A stretch of DNA of 64,000 nt. Origin: Algibacter miyuki. Its GTDB lineage: Bacteria; Bacteroidota; Bacteroidia; Flavobacteriales; Flavobacteriaceae. The number at the start of each line of letters is the position of its first letter. The stretch's first letter is position 1. Made by a program: the position numbers and the translations under genes. Under the pieces are notes generated by a model. The model saw only the letters and a program-made list of their open reading frames with translations, was not told the DNA's origin and did no database searches. Shown piece after piece: positions 24,769-32,776 of this stretch. The stretch is from the NCBI RefSeq assembly GCF_042427745.1, contig NZ_JBHMFA010000018.1. One strand, 5' to 3'.

Positions 24769-25848
24769 TTAATTATTGAAGTAAAATGAATTTGGGATAA
24801 TTTCAACAGAAAATGTTTTCTGTTTTGCTCCGCTCATGTTATAAATGAAAACCTCTCCATTAGACACATAATCTTTGGCATCGGCAACATAAATTTGGTC
24901 GTTATGGATTTTAAAACCATAAGGAATTTGTACACCACTATCACTAAGCGAAAACAAGGCTGTTACCGGAAGTTCAAAACTGTTCGTTTCTAGCGTATAA
25001 ACAGCTTTATCTAAAGTGTAATACAGCGTACTATTATAGATATCCAAAAAACGAGGATGTTCAGTTTCAGGAAAGCTTAATGAGGCTTCTACAGTATCAT
25101 TGGTTAAGTTAATTTTAACCAACTGACCCGATGTTTCCTCGGTAGCATAATTTGGTTTTCCCGAGCAAAGCACATACAGCTTACCATTATCAACAAGCAT
25201 ATCACCAGGGACATCACCAACAGTTATGGTACCTGTTAGGGTTTCCGAAACTAAATCAATAACACTTATGGTGTTTCCAAAACCATAACCACCTATATGC
25301 GAAACGTAAATTTTGCCATTATTAACTAATATATTTTCAGGGCCTTCAGCTACCGTAATTTTATCTTCAACTAAATTGGTATTTAAGTTTAAAACCGCCA
25401 CATAATCGTCGGTAGTATCATTTGGATCGCCCCAATTCGTGATATACCCTTTAGCGCCATCAAAAGCAATATATCTTGGATTTACAATATCTGTAGTAAC
25501 TGTTGCAATATATTCAAAGGTATAACGGTTAACAATTTCTATAGTAGCCGAATTATTAACAACAATATAGGCATAGTCTCCATAAAGCCCCATACTCTGT
25601 GCAACATCTCCTAAATCCGCATCATTAACTCCAGAATAAATAGAATTAAAAATTTGTTCATCGGTATCTATAAACGACACAGACGCATTAGAATATCCAT
25701 AACCACCTTCATTTAAAATAAAAAGGCCTTGGTTATAATCACCTTCTGGTAATTCTACAACATGTTCCCGATCATCACTAGTACAGGATAATGTAACTAT
25801 TGAAATAAAAAATAAAAGACTAACATGTTTAAAAAACGATGTTTTCAT
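24769..25848 (-). CDS. BtuG-like B12-binding surface lipoprotein (YncE-type propeller)
   Basis: A 359-residue lipoprotein with lipobox 'IVTLSC' (Cys22). The rest is a seven-bladed YncE/DUF5074-like propeller ('LFILNEGGYGYSNASVSFID', 'GDVAQSMGLYGDYAYIVVNN', 'ITNWGDPNDTTDDYVAVL', 'LYVLCSGKPNY'). In Bacteroides, BtuG is a surface lipoprotein propeller that captures cobalamin with very high affinity and sits on BtuB. Here it is encoded 4 nt after the TonB receptor stop and under the same cobalamin riboswitch, so a BtuG role is well supported, though ligand residues were not checked. Confidence 0.82.
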   Translation of the reverse strand: MKTSFFKHVSLLFFISIVTLSCTSDDREHVVELPEGDYNQGLFILNEGGYGYSNASVSFIDTDEQIFNSIYSGVNDADLGDVAQSMGLYGDYAYIVVNNSATIEIVNRYTFEYIATVTTDIVNPRYIAFDGAKGYITNWGDPNDTTDDYVAVLNLNTNLVEDKITVAEGPENILVNNGKIYVSHIGGYGFGNTISVIDLVSETLTGTITVGDVPGDMLVDNGKLYVLCSGKPNYATEETSGQLVKINLTNDTVEASLSFPETEHPRFLDIYNSTLYYTLDKAVYTLETNSFELPVTALFSLSDSGVQIPYGFKIHNDQIYVADAKDYVSNGEVFIYNMSGAKQKTFSVEIIPNSFYFNN

Positions 25849-25852
25849 AATA

Positions 25853-27685
25853 CTAAAATTTTAAGTTAATATAAAAATTAAAATTCCTACCTGGCATAGG
25901 ACGATTTAAAACGCTTTCATACGATTCGTTCCAGAAATTAAGCACTTGCGCACCTATTTTATAATTTTGTTGCTTTCCAATAGCATATTCAGCCCCTAAA
26001 TTGGCAACCATATAACTATCTAAAATATTTGACGTGAAATTATCTGTGGTGGTAAAAACTTCGCCTGTATTAAGGTATTGATAATAGGCTGAAAAGTTTT
26101 TATAACCGTAACCAAACGAAGTAGTTAACTTATGAAATGGCACATAAATAAGTTGATTTCCAGTTTCTTCATTTTTAGAAACGGTGTACGCGTAAGTGGC
26201 TGAAAAACTAAACGCATGTTCCTTTATTTTTTTATTGAAAGACATTAAAGCTTCAACACCATATATTTCTACTTTACTTGTGTTTTCGGGGCGAAATACC
26301 CCAAAACTATCCGGCACCCAACTCAGTAAGTTTTTTACTGAATTATAGTATCCCGTCACTAAAAGAGACGCATTTTTAACATGAAAATTATTGCTAATTT
26401 CACCTTGATACGATTCCTCTGGCTTTAAATCGGTATTACCTAGACCTTGCCAATACAAATCGTTGTATGTTGGTATTCTAAAGTTTTTTGAAGTATTAAA
26501 TTTTAATTGATAAAAATCGGTAATATCAGCCTTTACGCCAACCGAATACAGAAACGGATTGCCATAACTTTCATTTGCTTCTTGACGCAAGTTAATTTCA
26601 TACAAAACCCCTTTTGAAAGCACTTGCCTAAAACTAATTAATGCCGCTGTTAAATGTCTCGTTTCTTGCGTTATACTAGAACCTTTTCCGTTATTTTGAG
26701 TATAATCGGTTCCAAACGAAAGCAACATTTTACTGCTAAGCGGATAATCTACACCGTATTTAGCTATAACACTTTCTACTTTTCCGAAGGTATAAAAATC
26801 GCTATCAACATTGGCAAAATAGCGATATTCTTCGGTAGTTGTTGCTAGTTTTAAATTGGATTTGAATTTTCCAAAAGCACTCTTCCACTCTACTAATGAG
26901 CGTGTGTTTAAATCGAAATATTTCGTTTTTAATGCATTTGGTGTTGGTACCGAAAAGTTTCGACGTCCTTTATAAATATTCGCATAAATATTTAAAGTGT
27001 TTTTAGCATTTAGCTTGGTACCTGCCGCGAAACTGATGTTCGTGTTTTGGTATTGTCCATTTTTATTAACTCGATTGGTTTCTAAGTAAGGGTAATCATT
27101 ATTCGATCCCATTTTGGCAACACCCAACATCAAACTCACCTTCTCGTTAGCATAGCTTGTTCTGTAGTCTATACCGTAGGTGTTAAATTCGCCGTAATTA
27201 GTAAACAATTCATTATTAAACCCTGTATTATAAGCCAACTCGTTAACCAGGTTAATACTTCCACCTATGGCACCACTACCATCAGCAACGCTCGATCCTC
27301 CAGCTTTTATTTCAATCTTATTATAACCTCTCGTGTTTATAGTATTAAAATCGGTTTGGCCTGTAGTTTGCGAATTGATACTAATGCCATTCCAAAGTAC
27401 AGCCGTTTGCGAAGCTGTTGTTCCTCTAAAAGATGGAGATGACACCATGCCCAATCCGTTTTCCTTAAAATATACTGTACTGTTGTAATTGAGTAGATTG
27501 GTCAACGAGGCTTGATTTTGCCTTAACACACTATCTTTCAAAATACTCACATTGGTGGTATATATAGAATCTTTGATGCGGTAAGCTGTTAAAAGCACCT
27601 CACCCAAAGCAGTCACAGGTTTAGCCTGCGAATACACTTGTCCAAAAAAGACACCAAAAAATAGTACTAAAATTGTTTTTCCCAT
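25853..27685 (-). CDS. btuB: TonB-dependent outer-membrane receptor for cobalamin (BtuB-like)
   Basis: A protein of 610 residues from the ATG at 27685 (MGKTILVLFFGVFFGQVYSQ, a Sec signal). A longer reading frame extends into the riboswitch and is not the true start; an ATG at 27718 remains possible. The plug domain follows ('SVLRQNQASLTNLLNYNS', 'SPSFRGTTASQTAVLWNGI', 'GSSVADGSGAIGGSINLV'), then a barrel of about 450 residues ending in the aromatic 'NFNFYINLKF'. Small size, cobalamin riboswitch control and neighbouring btuG and btuFCD genes identify it as BtuB. It uses TonB energy to import B12. Confidence 0.88.
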   Translation of the reverse strand: MGKTILVLFFGVFFGQVYSQAKPVTALGEVLLTAYRIKDSIYTTNVSILKDSVLRQNQASLTNLLNYNSTVYFKENGLGMVSSPSFRGTTASQTAVLWNGISINSQTTGQTDFNTINTRGYNKIEIKAGGSSVADGSGAIGGSINLVNELAYNTGFNNELFTNYGEFNTYGIDYRTSYANEKVSLMLGVAKMGSNNDYPYLETNRVNKNGQYQNTNISFAAGTKLNAKNTLNIYANIYKGRRNFSVPTPNALKTKYFDLNTRSLVEWKSAFGKFKSNLKLATTTEEYRYFANVDSDFYTFGKVESVIAKYGVDYPLSSKMLLSFGTDYTQNNGKGSSITQETRHLTAALISFRQVLSKGVLYEINLRQEANESYGNPFLYSVGVKADITDFYQLKFNTSKNFRIPTYNDLYWQGLGNTDLKPEESYQGEISNNFHVKNASLLVTGYYNSVKNLLSWVPDSFGVFRPENTSKVEIYGVEALMSFNKKIKEHAFSFSATYAYTVSKNEETGNQLIYVPFHKLTTSFGYGYKNFSAYYQYLNTGEVFTTTDNFTSNILDSYMVANLGAEYAIGKQQNYKIGAQVLNFWNESYESVLNRPMPGRNFNFYINLKF

Positions 27686-27693
27686 AAATTCAA

Positions 27694-27712
27694 GACTTTT
27701 TACCCGAAAGTC
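27694..27712 (-). promoter_or_regulatory. Expression-platform hairpin of riboswitch 1
   Basis: On the minus strand, GACTTT and AAAGTC enclose a loop with CGGGTAA. The second riboswitch is followed by a hairpin with the same loop. The position and shared loop fit the P13-L13 hairpin that kisses L5 in cobalamin riboswitches; it lies just before the receptor start and could mask it. Confidence 0.5.
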
Positions 27713-27729
27713 ATTCATATTTTGAAATT

Positions 27730-27927
27730 GGCAGGTCTCCTGACTTGCGTCCTCATGTTTGTCTTCCCAAAGCATTTGCTTCAGTGACGTTGAAGTGTAA
27801 CATGAGGCTTTATAGCCTACAGTTGCGGGAACAGTTCAAGAATTATTTCAATACGCCTTTAAAAACGTAAATCCACTTACTTGATTCCCTTTTAATTCAT
27901 CTAATTGAAATAGATGAAACCAAATTT
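27730..27927 (-). promoter_or_regulatory. Cobalamin riboswitch upstream of btuB
   Basis: On the minus strand the conserved blocks appear in order: GGTTTCATC near the 5' end, AAAAGGGAATC, GTTCCCGCAACTGT, and the B12 box AAGTCAGGAGACCTGCC at 27746-27730. This is the standard cobalamin element and should repress the receptor operon when B12 is plentiful. Confidence 0.95.
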
Positions 27928-27932
27928 CGCTG

Positions 27933-27940
27933 CAAAGCTA
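27933..27940 (-). promoter_or_regulatory. -7 box of the btuB riboswitch transcript
   Basis: TAGCTTTG on the minus strand matches TAnnTTTG and sits just upstream of the first conserved riboswitch block, placing transcription start near 27927. Confidence 0.65.
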
Positions 27941-28463
27941 ATCCTTTTGTTCTATATTCTGTTATAAACGGGGCATAACATTCCTATAAATTATTTAAAT
28001 AATGGGCTTGGATAAATACTAGTGTTTTTTACACCTAATATTTTTTTAATATGAAGACATAAAGTAGTTTTTAGAACCGTTTATTTGAATTATGATAAAC
28101 TTCAAACAAATCAAAACCAATATTAATCGAAATTACAAAGGGCCTCTCACCTCCTCATGTAAGTTCTCGTTTGATTAATACAACAACCGACTAAGTTATT
28201 AGGTTCTGATTAAGCAAAGCAATTGTAAGACAAGCGTTCCTTACCGGTTCTTCAAAACTATTTATTTTTATTTTAATCTATTTTTAAATAATGTAAACAC
28301 CTCTTAATTGTAACGTGCTTATGTTAACCAAAATTAATTGAATCTTTGGTAATTTCCTCGTAAATATGCATCAAAAATTTAAGACAACACTAACTTACAC
28401 TTACAATCTCTTGCAAATTCAAAAAAAACTAATATGTAAAATTATGTTTCATAAATCTTTAAA
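27941..28463 (-). other. Gene-free interval between two cobalamin riboswitches
   Basis: About 520 nt with no ORF longer than roughly 20 residues downstream of riboswitch 2. Most is AT-rich. One patch, 28141-28260, is less AT-rich and may be structured: on the minus strand GAACCGG (about 28251) has its complement CGGTT about 65 nt later. Riboswitch 2 is followed by a short frame starting ATGAAACAT that stops after 7 codons. The stretch could be the relic of a deleted B12-regulated gene or a riboswitch-controlled non-coding RNA. Confidence 0.5.
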
Positions 28464-28482
28464 AATTCTTTACCCGAGAATT
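28464..28482 (-). promoter_or_regulatory. Hairpin following riboswitch 2
   Basis: On the minus strand AATTCT and AGAATT enclose the loop CGGGTAA, the same loop as in the hairpin after riboswitch 1. This suggests riboswitch 2 keeps its full regulatory module. Confidence 0.5.
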
Positions 28483-28500
28483 ACTTTAGATGCTGAATAT

Positions 28501-28689
28501 GGCAGGTCTCCTGACTTATTTTATGTTACCTTACCTTCCCAGTAAATACCAGTGGTTTTGAAGTTAATAACACCTTCTAACGAAGTACCGAATACCGTTT
28601 CGATAAAAATTCACAGTTGCGGGAACAGTCCTAGATTTTAACTAGATTCCCTTTTAATTCGTTCAATATCTATTGAATAAAACCAAATT
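28501..28689 (-). promoter_or_regulatory. Second cobalamin riboswitch, orphan
   Basis: On the minus strand: GGTTTTATTC, AAAAGGGAATC, CTGTTCCCGCAACTGTG, and the B12 box AAGTCAGGAGACCTGCC at 28517-28501. All core elements are intact. It points away from btuF and no coding gene follows it before riboswitch 1. Confidence 0.93.
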
Positions 28690-28694
28690 CTTTA

Positions 28695-28702
28695 CAAAAA
28701 TA
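28695..28702 (-). promoter_or_regulatory. -7 box of riboswitch 2
   Basis: TATTTTTG on the minus strand matches TAnnTTTG, with TTTG 16 nt upstream. It lies just before the first conserved riboswitch block, so the orphan element appears to have its own promoter. Confidence 0.6.
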
Positions 28703-28732
28703 GATTCTTTTTCAAATGCAAACTAATGAAAT

Positions 28733-28840
28733 TCACTTTTTCTTATTCAATTTATAAACAAGATAAATAAAACCAACTAAAAAATGTAGGATTATAATTC
28801 CCCCTACTATATATATTGTTAAATTTGACCCGCCTCTCAT
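28733..28840 (-). CDS. Putative 35-residue single-pass membrane protein
   Basis: The minus-strand ORF begins MRGGSNLTIYIVGGIIILHF, continues 'LVGFIYLVYKL' and ends in NKKK. It has a short polar N-terminus, one hydrophobic helix of about 25 residues and a positively charged tail, a convincing small membrane protein with inside-positive C-terminus. It sits between btuF and riboswitch 2. No family is recognised, and the btuF promoter candidate lies antisense within it, so coding status needs testing. Confidence 0.5.
   Translation of the reverse strand: MRGGSNLTIYIVGGIIILHFLVGFIYLVYKLNKKK
28820..28827 (+). promoter_or_regulatory. Candidate -7 box of the btuFCD operon
   Basis: TAAATTTG matches TAnnTTTG, 55 nt before the btuF ATG. 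No -33 element is clear. No riboswitch lies between it and btuF. Confidence 0.45.
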
Positions 28841-28882
28841 AACCGAAATTTTAAATAAAGTTAAAAAACCTAATCTATCTCA

Positions 28883-30049
28883 ATGTTACTATTGTTACAA
28901 AAAAAGTACATATCGTCCATTTTACTTTTTATTTTTATAGGATTTCTTTCTTGCAAAAACGAACAAAAGGAACCGCCTTTAGAATTTGCCAACGGTACAT
29001 CGGTACCTTTAAAATACGCCAAAGGTTTTTCGGTAACACAATTTAAAAACTACAAAGTTTTAGAAATTAAAAATCCTTGGCCAAAATCGGAAAAAAGTTA
29101 TCGCTACGTTCTAATTAATAAGGAAAACGCCGCTAAAACAACCTTTATGCGCGACGAATTTGATGGTATCATAACAAATCCCATCGAGCGTATTGTAGTC
29201 ACATCGACCACCCATATTCCGGGGTTAGAACTTTTAAACGAAGAAAACACACTCGTTGGTTTTCCTGGTACAAAATATGTTTCTTCCGAAAAGGTAAGAA
29301 CCCGAATTGATAATGAAAGCATTAGAGAACTGGGTAAAAACGAAGGTATTAATACCGAAGTTTTATTAGAATTAAATCCCGAATTAGTTGTTGCTTTCGG
29401 CATTGACGGCAACAATAAATCTTTAGATAACATTTCTAAATCGGGTATTCCTGTTGTTTTTAATGGCGATTGGGTTGAAGAATCTCCTCTAGCAAAAGCT
29501 GAATGGATTAAGTTTTTTGGCGCCCTATACAACAAAGAAAAACAAGCTGATTCTATTTTTAATCACATCGAAACAGAATATTTAAACGCAAAAAAAATAG
29601 CCAAAAACGTAGCACATAAGCCCACTATTTTAAGTGGTGCCATGCATAATGATGTTTGGTATTTACCTAACGGAACAAGTACCGAAGCGCAATTATTAAG
29701 AGATGCCAACACCCATTATTTATGGGAAGACACGGAAGGTACCGGTAGTTTACATCTCAATTTTGAAAGCGTTTTTATGAAAGCTAAAAACGCCGAAATC
29801 TGGTTAAGCCCATCAAATTATTCGAGTTTAGAAAGCCTGAAAGATTCAAACGAGCACAACGCCGAGTTTGATGCTTTTAAAAATAAAAATATTTATACCG
29901 CTAACAATACCACCGGAGCTACAGGTGGCGTTTTATATTTTGAACAAGGCATGAGTCGTCCCGATTTAGTTTTAAAAGACTTAATTAAAATTTGTCACCC
30001 AGAATTGCAACCCAATTACGACCTTTACTTCTTTAAACCTTTAAAGTAA
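28883..30049 (+). CDS. btuF: BtuF-like cobalamin ABC transporter binding lipoprotein
   Basis: A 388-residue lipoprotein (lipobox 'IGFLSC', Cys24) of the FecB/BtuF helical-backbone binding family. Motifs include 'RIVVTSTTHIPGLELLNEE', 'ELNPELVVAFGIDG' and 'SGIPVVFNGDWVEESPLAKAEWIKFFGALYN'. It delivers substrate from the periplasm to the permease encoded 23 nt downstream. Family members carry cobalamin or iron chelates; the B12 locus favours cobalamin. In Bacteroidota the protein is anchored to the inner membrane by its lipid. Confidence 0.85.
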   Translation: MLLLLQKKYISSILLFIFIGFLSCKNEQKEPPLEFANGTSVPLKYAKGFSVTQFKNYKVLEIKNPWPKSEKSYRYVLINKENAAKTTFMRDEFDGIITNPIERIVVTSTTHIPGLELLNEENTLVGFPGTKYVSSEKVRTRIDNESIRELGKNEGINTEVLLELNPELVVAFGIDGNNKSLDNISKSGIPVVFNGDWVEESPLAKAEWIKFFGALYNKEKQADSIFNHIETEYLNAKKIAKNVAHKPTILSGAMHNDVWYLPNGTSTEAQLLRDANTHYLWEDTEGTGSLHLNFESVFMKAKNAEIWLSPSNYSSLESLKDSNEHNAEFDAFKNKNIYTANNTTGATGGVLYFEQGMSRPDLVLKDLIKICHPELQPNYDLYFFKPLK

Positions 30050-30072
30050 ACATTACAGCCAAAACCTTAAAA

Positions 30073-31098
30073 ATGACTAAAAACTACCGGTTTTCATTTA
30101 TAGCATTAACCCTAATTTTAGTGGTTTGCCTTTTTATGAATATCAGTTTAGGGTCAGTTTCCATTCCGTTTAATGCAGTTTTTAATAGTTTACTAGGCAA
30201 CACATTAGAGCAAGACAGTTGGGGGCATATTATCCAAAATTACAGATTACCAAAAGCCATAACCGCCATTATTGTAGGTTCTGGATTAGGTATTTCGGGC
30301 TTGTTAATGCAAACGCTTTTCCGCAATCCGCTAGCAGGTCCTTTTGTTTTGGGTATTAGTTCGGGGGCCAGTTTGGGTGTGGCTTTAATTATTTTAGGTT
30401 CAGGCCTTTTTGGTGGTGTTTTTGCCGCTCTCTTTATATCTAAATGGGGGATTGTTATTGCTGCCAGTTTAGGTAGTTTTTTAGTACTCCTTTCGGTTTT
30501 AATGGTGTCTATAAAAGTACGCGATACTATGGCTATCCTAATAATCGGTCTTATGTTTGCCAGTATTACAGCCGCTATTGTTAGTGTGCTTTCCTATTTT
30601 GGTTCGGCACAACAATTACAGCAATATGTATTTTGGGGCTTTGGCAGTTTAGGAAATCTTTCGTGGAACGACCTCTCCATTTTTCTTATTATTTATGGAC
30701 TGGGTATTCTCGGTAGTGTATTTTCAATAAAAGCATTAAACACCTTACTTTTGGGTGAAAATTATGCTAAAAGTTTAGGTTTAAACATCAAGCAAAGTCG
30801 ATTAATCATCATTATAACCACGAGTTTACTTGCCGGAACTATTACTGCTTTCACAGGCCCTATTGCCTTTATAGGCTTAGCCATTCCGCATTTAACACGT
30901 CAAATTTTCAACACATCAAACCATAAAATATTATTACCTGCCGTATTTTTACTAGGCGCCATTGTAATGCTTATTTGCGATAGCATTGCGCAAGTCCCAA
31001 ATAGCGATTACACCCTACCTATTAACGCTATTACCAGTTTGGTTGGTGCGCCGGTAGTTATTTGGTTGTTGGTTAGAAAACGTCGCATGGTATTTTAA
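30073..31098 (+). CDS. btuC: BtuC-like ABC transporter permease
   Basis: A 341-residue FecCD-family permease with about ten membrane helices. Typical motifs are 'RLPKAITAIIVGSGLGISGLLMQ', 'NPLAGPFVLGISSGASLGVAL', 'GPIAFIGLAIPHLTRQ' and 'LPINAITSLVGAPVVIWLLVRK'. The 'GLAIPH' loop contacts the ATPase. A BtuC dimer would form the inner-membrane channel for cobalamin. It lies between btuF and btuD on one transcript. Confidence 0.9.
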   Translation: MTKNYRFSFIALTLILVVCLFMNISLGSVSIPFNAVFNSLLGNTLEQDSWGHIIQNYRLPKAITAIIVGSGLGISGLLMQTLFRNPLAGPFVLGISSGASLGVALIILGSGLFGGVFAALFISKWGIVIAASLGSFLVLLSVLMVSIKVRDTMAILIIGLMFASITAAIVSVLSYFGSAQQLQQYVFWGFGSLGNLSWNDLSIFLIIYGLGILGSVFSIKALNTLLLGENYAKSLGLNIKQSRLIIIITTSLLAGTITAFTGPIAFIGLAIPHLTRQIFNTSNHKILLPAVFLLGAIVMLICDSIAQVPNSDYTLPINAITSLVGAPVVIWLLVRKRRMVF

Positions 31099-31113
31099 TT
31101 TAACTGAAAAACA

Positions 31114-31908
31114 TTGAGTAAACCAAACCCACATATCATTTTAAAAACCGAAAATTTAACCATCGGTTATGCCACAAAAAAGGCAAAAACGGTAGTGGCA
31201 TCGCATATTAATATTGCACTAAAAAAAGGTGAATTGGTAGGATTAATTGGCGCTAATGGTATTGGAAAATCCACCTTATTACGCACGCTAACGCATGTTC
31301 AAAATCCGTTAGAAGGTACTGTTTTTATTAACGACAAAGCTATTTCAGATTATGTCTCACTCGATTTAGCTAAAGTGATGAGCTTGGTTTTAACCGAAAA
31401 AATAAGCGCTAACAATGTTTCGGTTTACGAATTAATAGCCTTGGGCCGTCAGCCGTATACCAATTGGATTGGTAATTTATCAGACCATGATAAAACTGTT
31501 ATTAATAAAGCGATTGCACAAACTGATATTGAAGATTTAAAACATAAAAAATGTTTTGAATTAAGCGATGGCCAACTTCAAAAAGTGATGATTGCACGTG
31601 CCCTAGCACAGGATACCGATTTAATTATTCTGGACGAACCCACCTCGCATCTCGACATGTACCATAAAGCATACATTTTGAAATTACTTCAGAAATTAGC
31701 TAAAGAAACCGGAAAAACCATTCTATTTTCTTCTCATGAAATTGATTTAGCCATTCAACTTTGCGATACTTTAATTGTCATGAATAACGACAAAGTGATT
31801 TCGGACCAGCCTTGTAAACTCATTCAGAATGGCGTTTTTGAAACGCTTTTTCCGAAGGATTTAATTGTTTTTGATAAAGAAACGGGAAGTTTTAGGGTGA
31901 AGAAGTGA
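31114..31908 (+). CDS. btuD: BtuD-like ABC transporter ATPase
   Basis: A 264-residue ATP-binding subunit starting at TTG (31114); an in-frame stop lies shortly upstream and no ATG fits. Walker A 'GANGIGKST' is near residues 48-56, the signature is 'LSDGQLQKVMIARAL', Walker B is 'LIILDEPTSHLD', and the switch is 'SSHEIDLA'. The signature has Asp-Gly-Gln rather than Gly-Gly-Gln (SDGQ), a variant common in BtuD/FecE. It powers the BtuC channel. It ends 8 bp from the convergent gene of the RT region. Confidence 0.9.
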   Translation: MSKPNPHIILKTENLTIGYATKKAKTVVASHINIALKKGELVGLIGANGIGKSTLLRTLTHVQNPLEGTVFINDKAISDYVSLDLAKVMSLVLTEKISANNVSVYELIALGRQPYTNWIGNLSDHDKTVINKAIAQTDIEDLKHKKCFELSDGQLQKVMIARALAQDTDLIILDEPTSHLDMYHKAYILKLLQKLAKETGKTILFSSHEIDLAIQLCDTLIVMNNDKVISDQPCKLIQNGVFETLFPKDLIVFDKETGSFRVKK

Positions 31909-31915
31909 ATACTTA

Positions 31916-32575
31916 CTATAGTTCTAAACCTTCAACAAAAAATTCTTTAGGCAGATATTCTTCGCTAAACTTTTGTTGTAAATGATTAAACCACATAACT
32001 TTGAACGATTGATCACTAATGATTCTTTTAGGCTTACCGTCTGTATAAAACAAATCTTTTTGTTCTTCATTCTTTATCCCGGATAAGATAAAATCTGGTG
32101 ACTGAAAAGATGGGCCAGGTGTTTTTTCTAGAACATGTCCATCATAAGATTTTCTGTGTTCTAATTTTTTTGTTTTAAACTGTACTCGTTTTCCAAACTC
32201 ATAGTTAAAATTACTTTTATAATTTAAAACCTCTGATATTAAATCAACAGTCAAAGACTTGCTCTTACTTTCATCTTTTCTGTAGTACTTAAGCTCTAAG
32301 TAACTTTTAATTAAAGAATTATAAATAGTTTTCTCGACAAATTCACTTTTATTAGCATTAAAAAAAACACATACATATTTCACTACATCAGCTATTTGTG
32401 CTTTTTCAATCACATCACTGTAAAGATTTTTTTTATCTTCCTTTTCATATAACACTTCTTTTATTAACATTAGCGGTGGTACGTGAGCAGGAAACTCCAT
32501 AATTCTTTTAGGAACATAACTAAACAATGGATGTGATTTAAGTGTTACAATATCTCCTATTTTAAATACAGCCAT
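31916..32575 (-). CDS. Unknown protein adjacent to the reverse transcriptase
   Basis: A 219-residue soluble protein I do not recognise with confidence. The N-terminus 'FKIGDIVTLKSHPLF' resembles an SH3-like beta-barrel of the YodC/DUF2158 type. 'VPPLMLIKEVLYEKE' and 'VVKYVCVFFNANKSEFVEK' suggest a beta-rich domain continuing to about residue 80; the rest is charged and mixed. The gene is AT-rich and transcribed divergently from the RT with a 472-nt gap. It may be cargo or a partner of the RT system, on position only. Confidence 0.6.
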   Translation of the reverse strand: MAVFKIGDIVTLKSHPLFSYVPKRIMEFPAHVPPLMLIKEVLYEKEDKKNLYSDVIEKAQIADVVKYVCVFFNANKSEFVEKTIYNSLIKSYLELKYYRKDESKSKSLTVDLISEVLNYKSNFNYEFGKRVQFKTKKLEHRKSYDGHVLEKTPGPSFQSPDFILSGIKNEEQKDLFYTDGKPKRIISDQSFKVMWFNHLQQKFSEEYLPKEFFVEGLEL

Positions 32576-32763
32576 ATTCTTTCTTTATTTTTTACTAAAT
32601 ATAAGAATAATAGTATATTTACCTGAAAGTAAGGAAGTTCTTTAGTTAAAAGGAATAAAACATTTGTTGAACTACTGTATTGGTTATTAATCAATCACTT
32701 AATCCGACCTTTTCGATAGAAATGGGATAATAAATATGGTGATTAAGTACTATGTAATTCTGT

Positions 32764-32771
32764 TAGTTTTG
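32764..32771 (+). promoter_or_regulatory. Candidate -7 box for the RT-associated RNA
   Basis: TAGTTTTG matches TAnnTTTG. Transcription would start near 32777, immediately before the large hairpin at 32782-32829 and 270 nt before the RT start. No clear -33 box is present. Confidence 0.45.
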
Positions 32772-32776
32772 TTACA

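Noticed and set aside
27686..27775. Longer N-terminus of the TonB receptor
   Set aside because: It is translated from the riboswitch core (B12 box), has no signal peptide character, and the ATG at 27685 gives a clean one.
28501..28882. Riboswitch 2 as the regulator of btuFCD
   Set aside because: The B12 box reads AAGTCAGGAGACCTGCC only on the minus strand, so the element is transcribed away from btuF.
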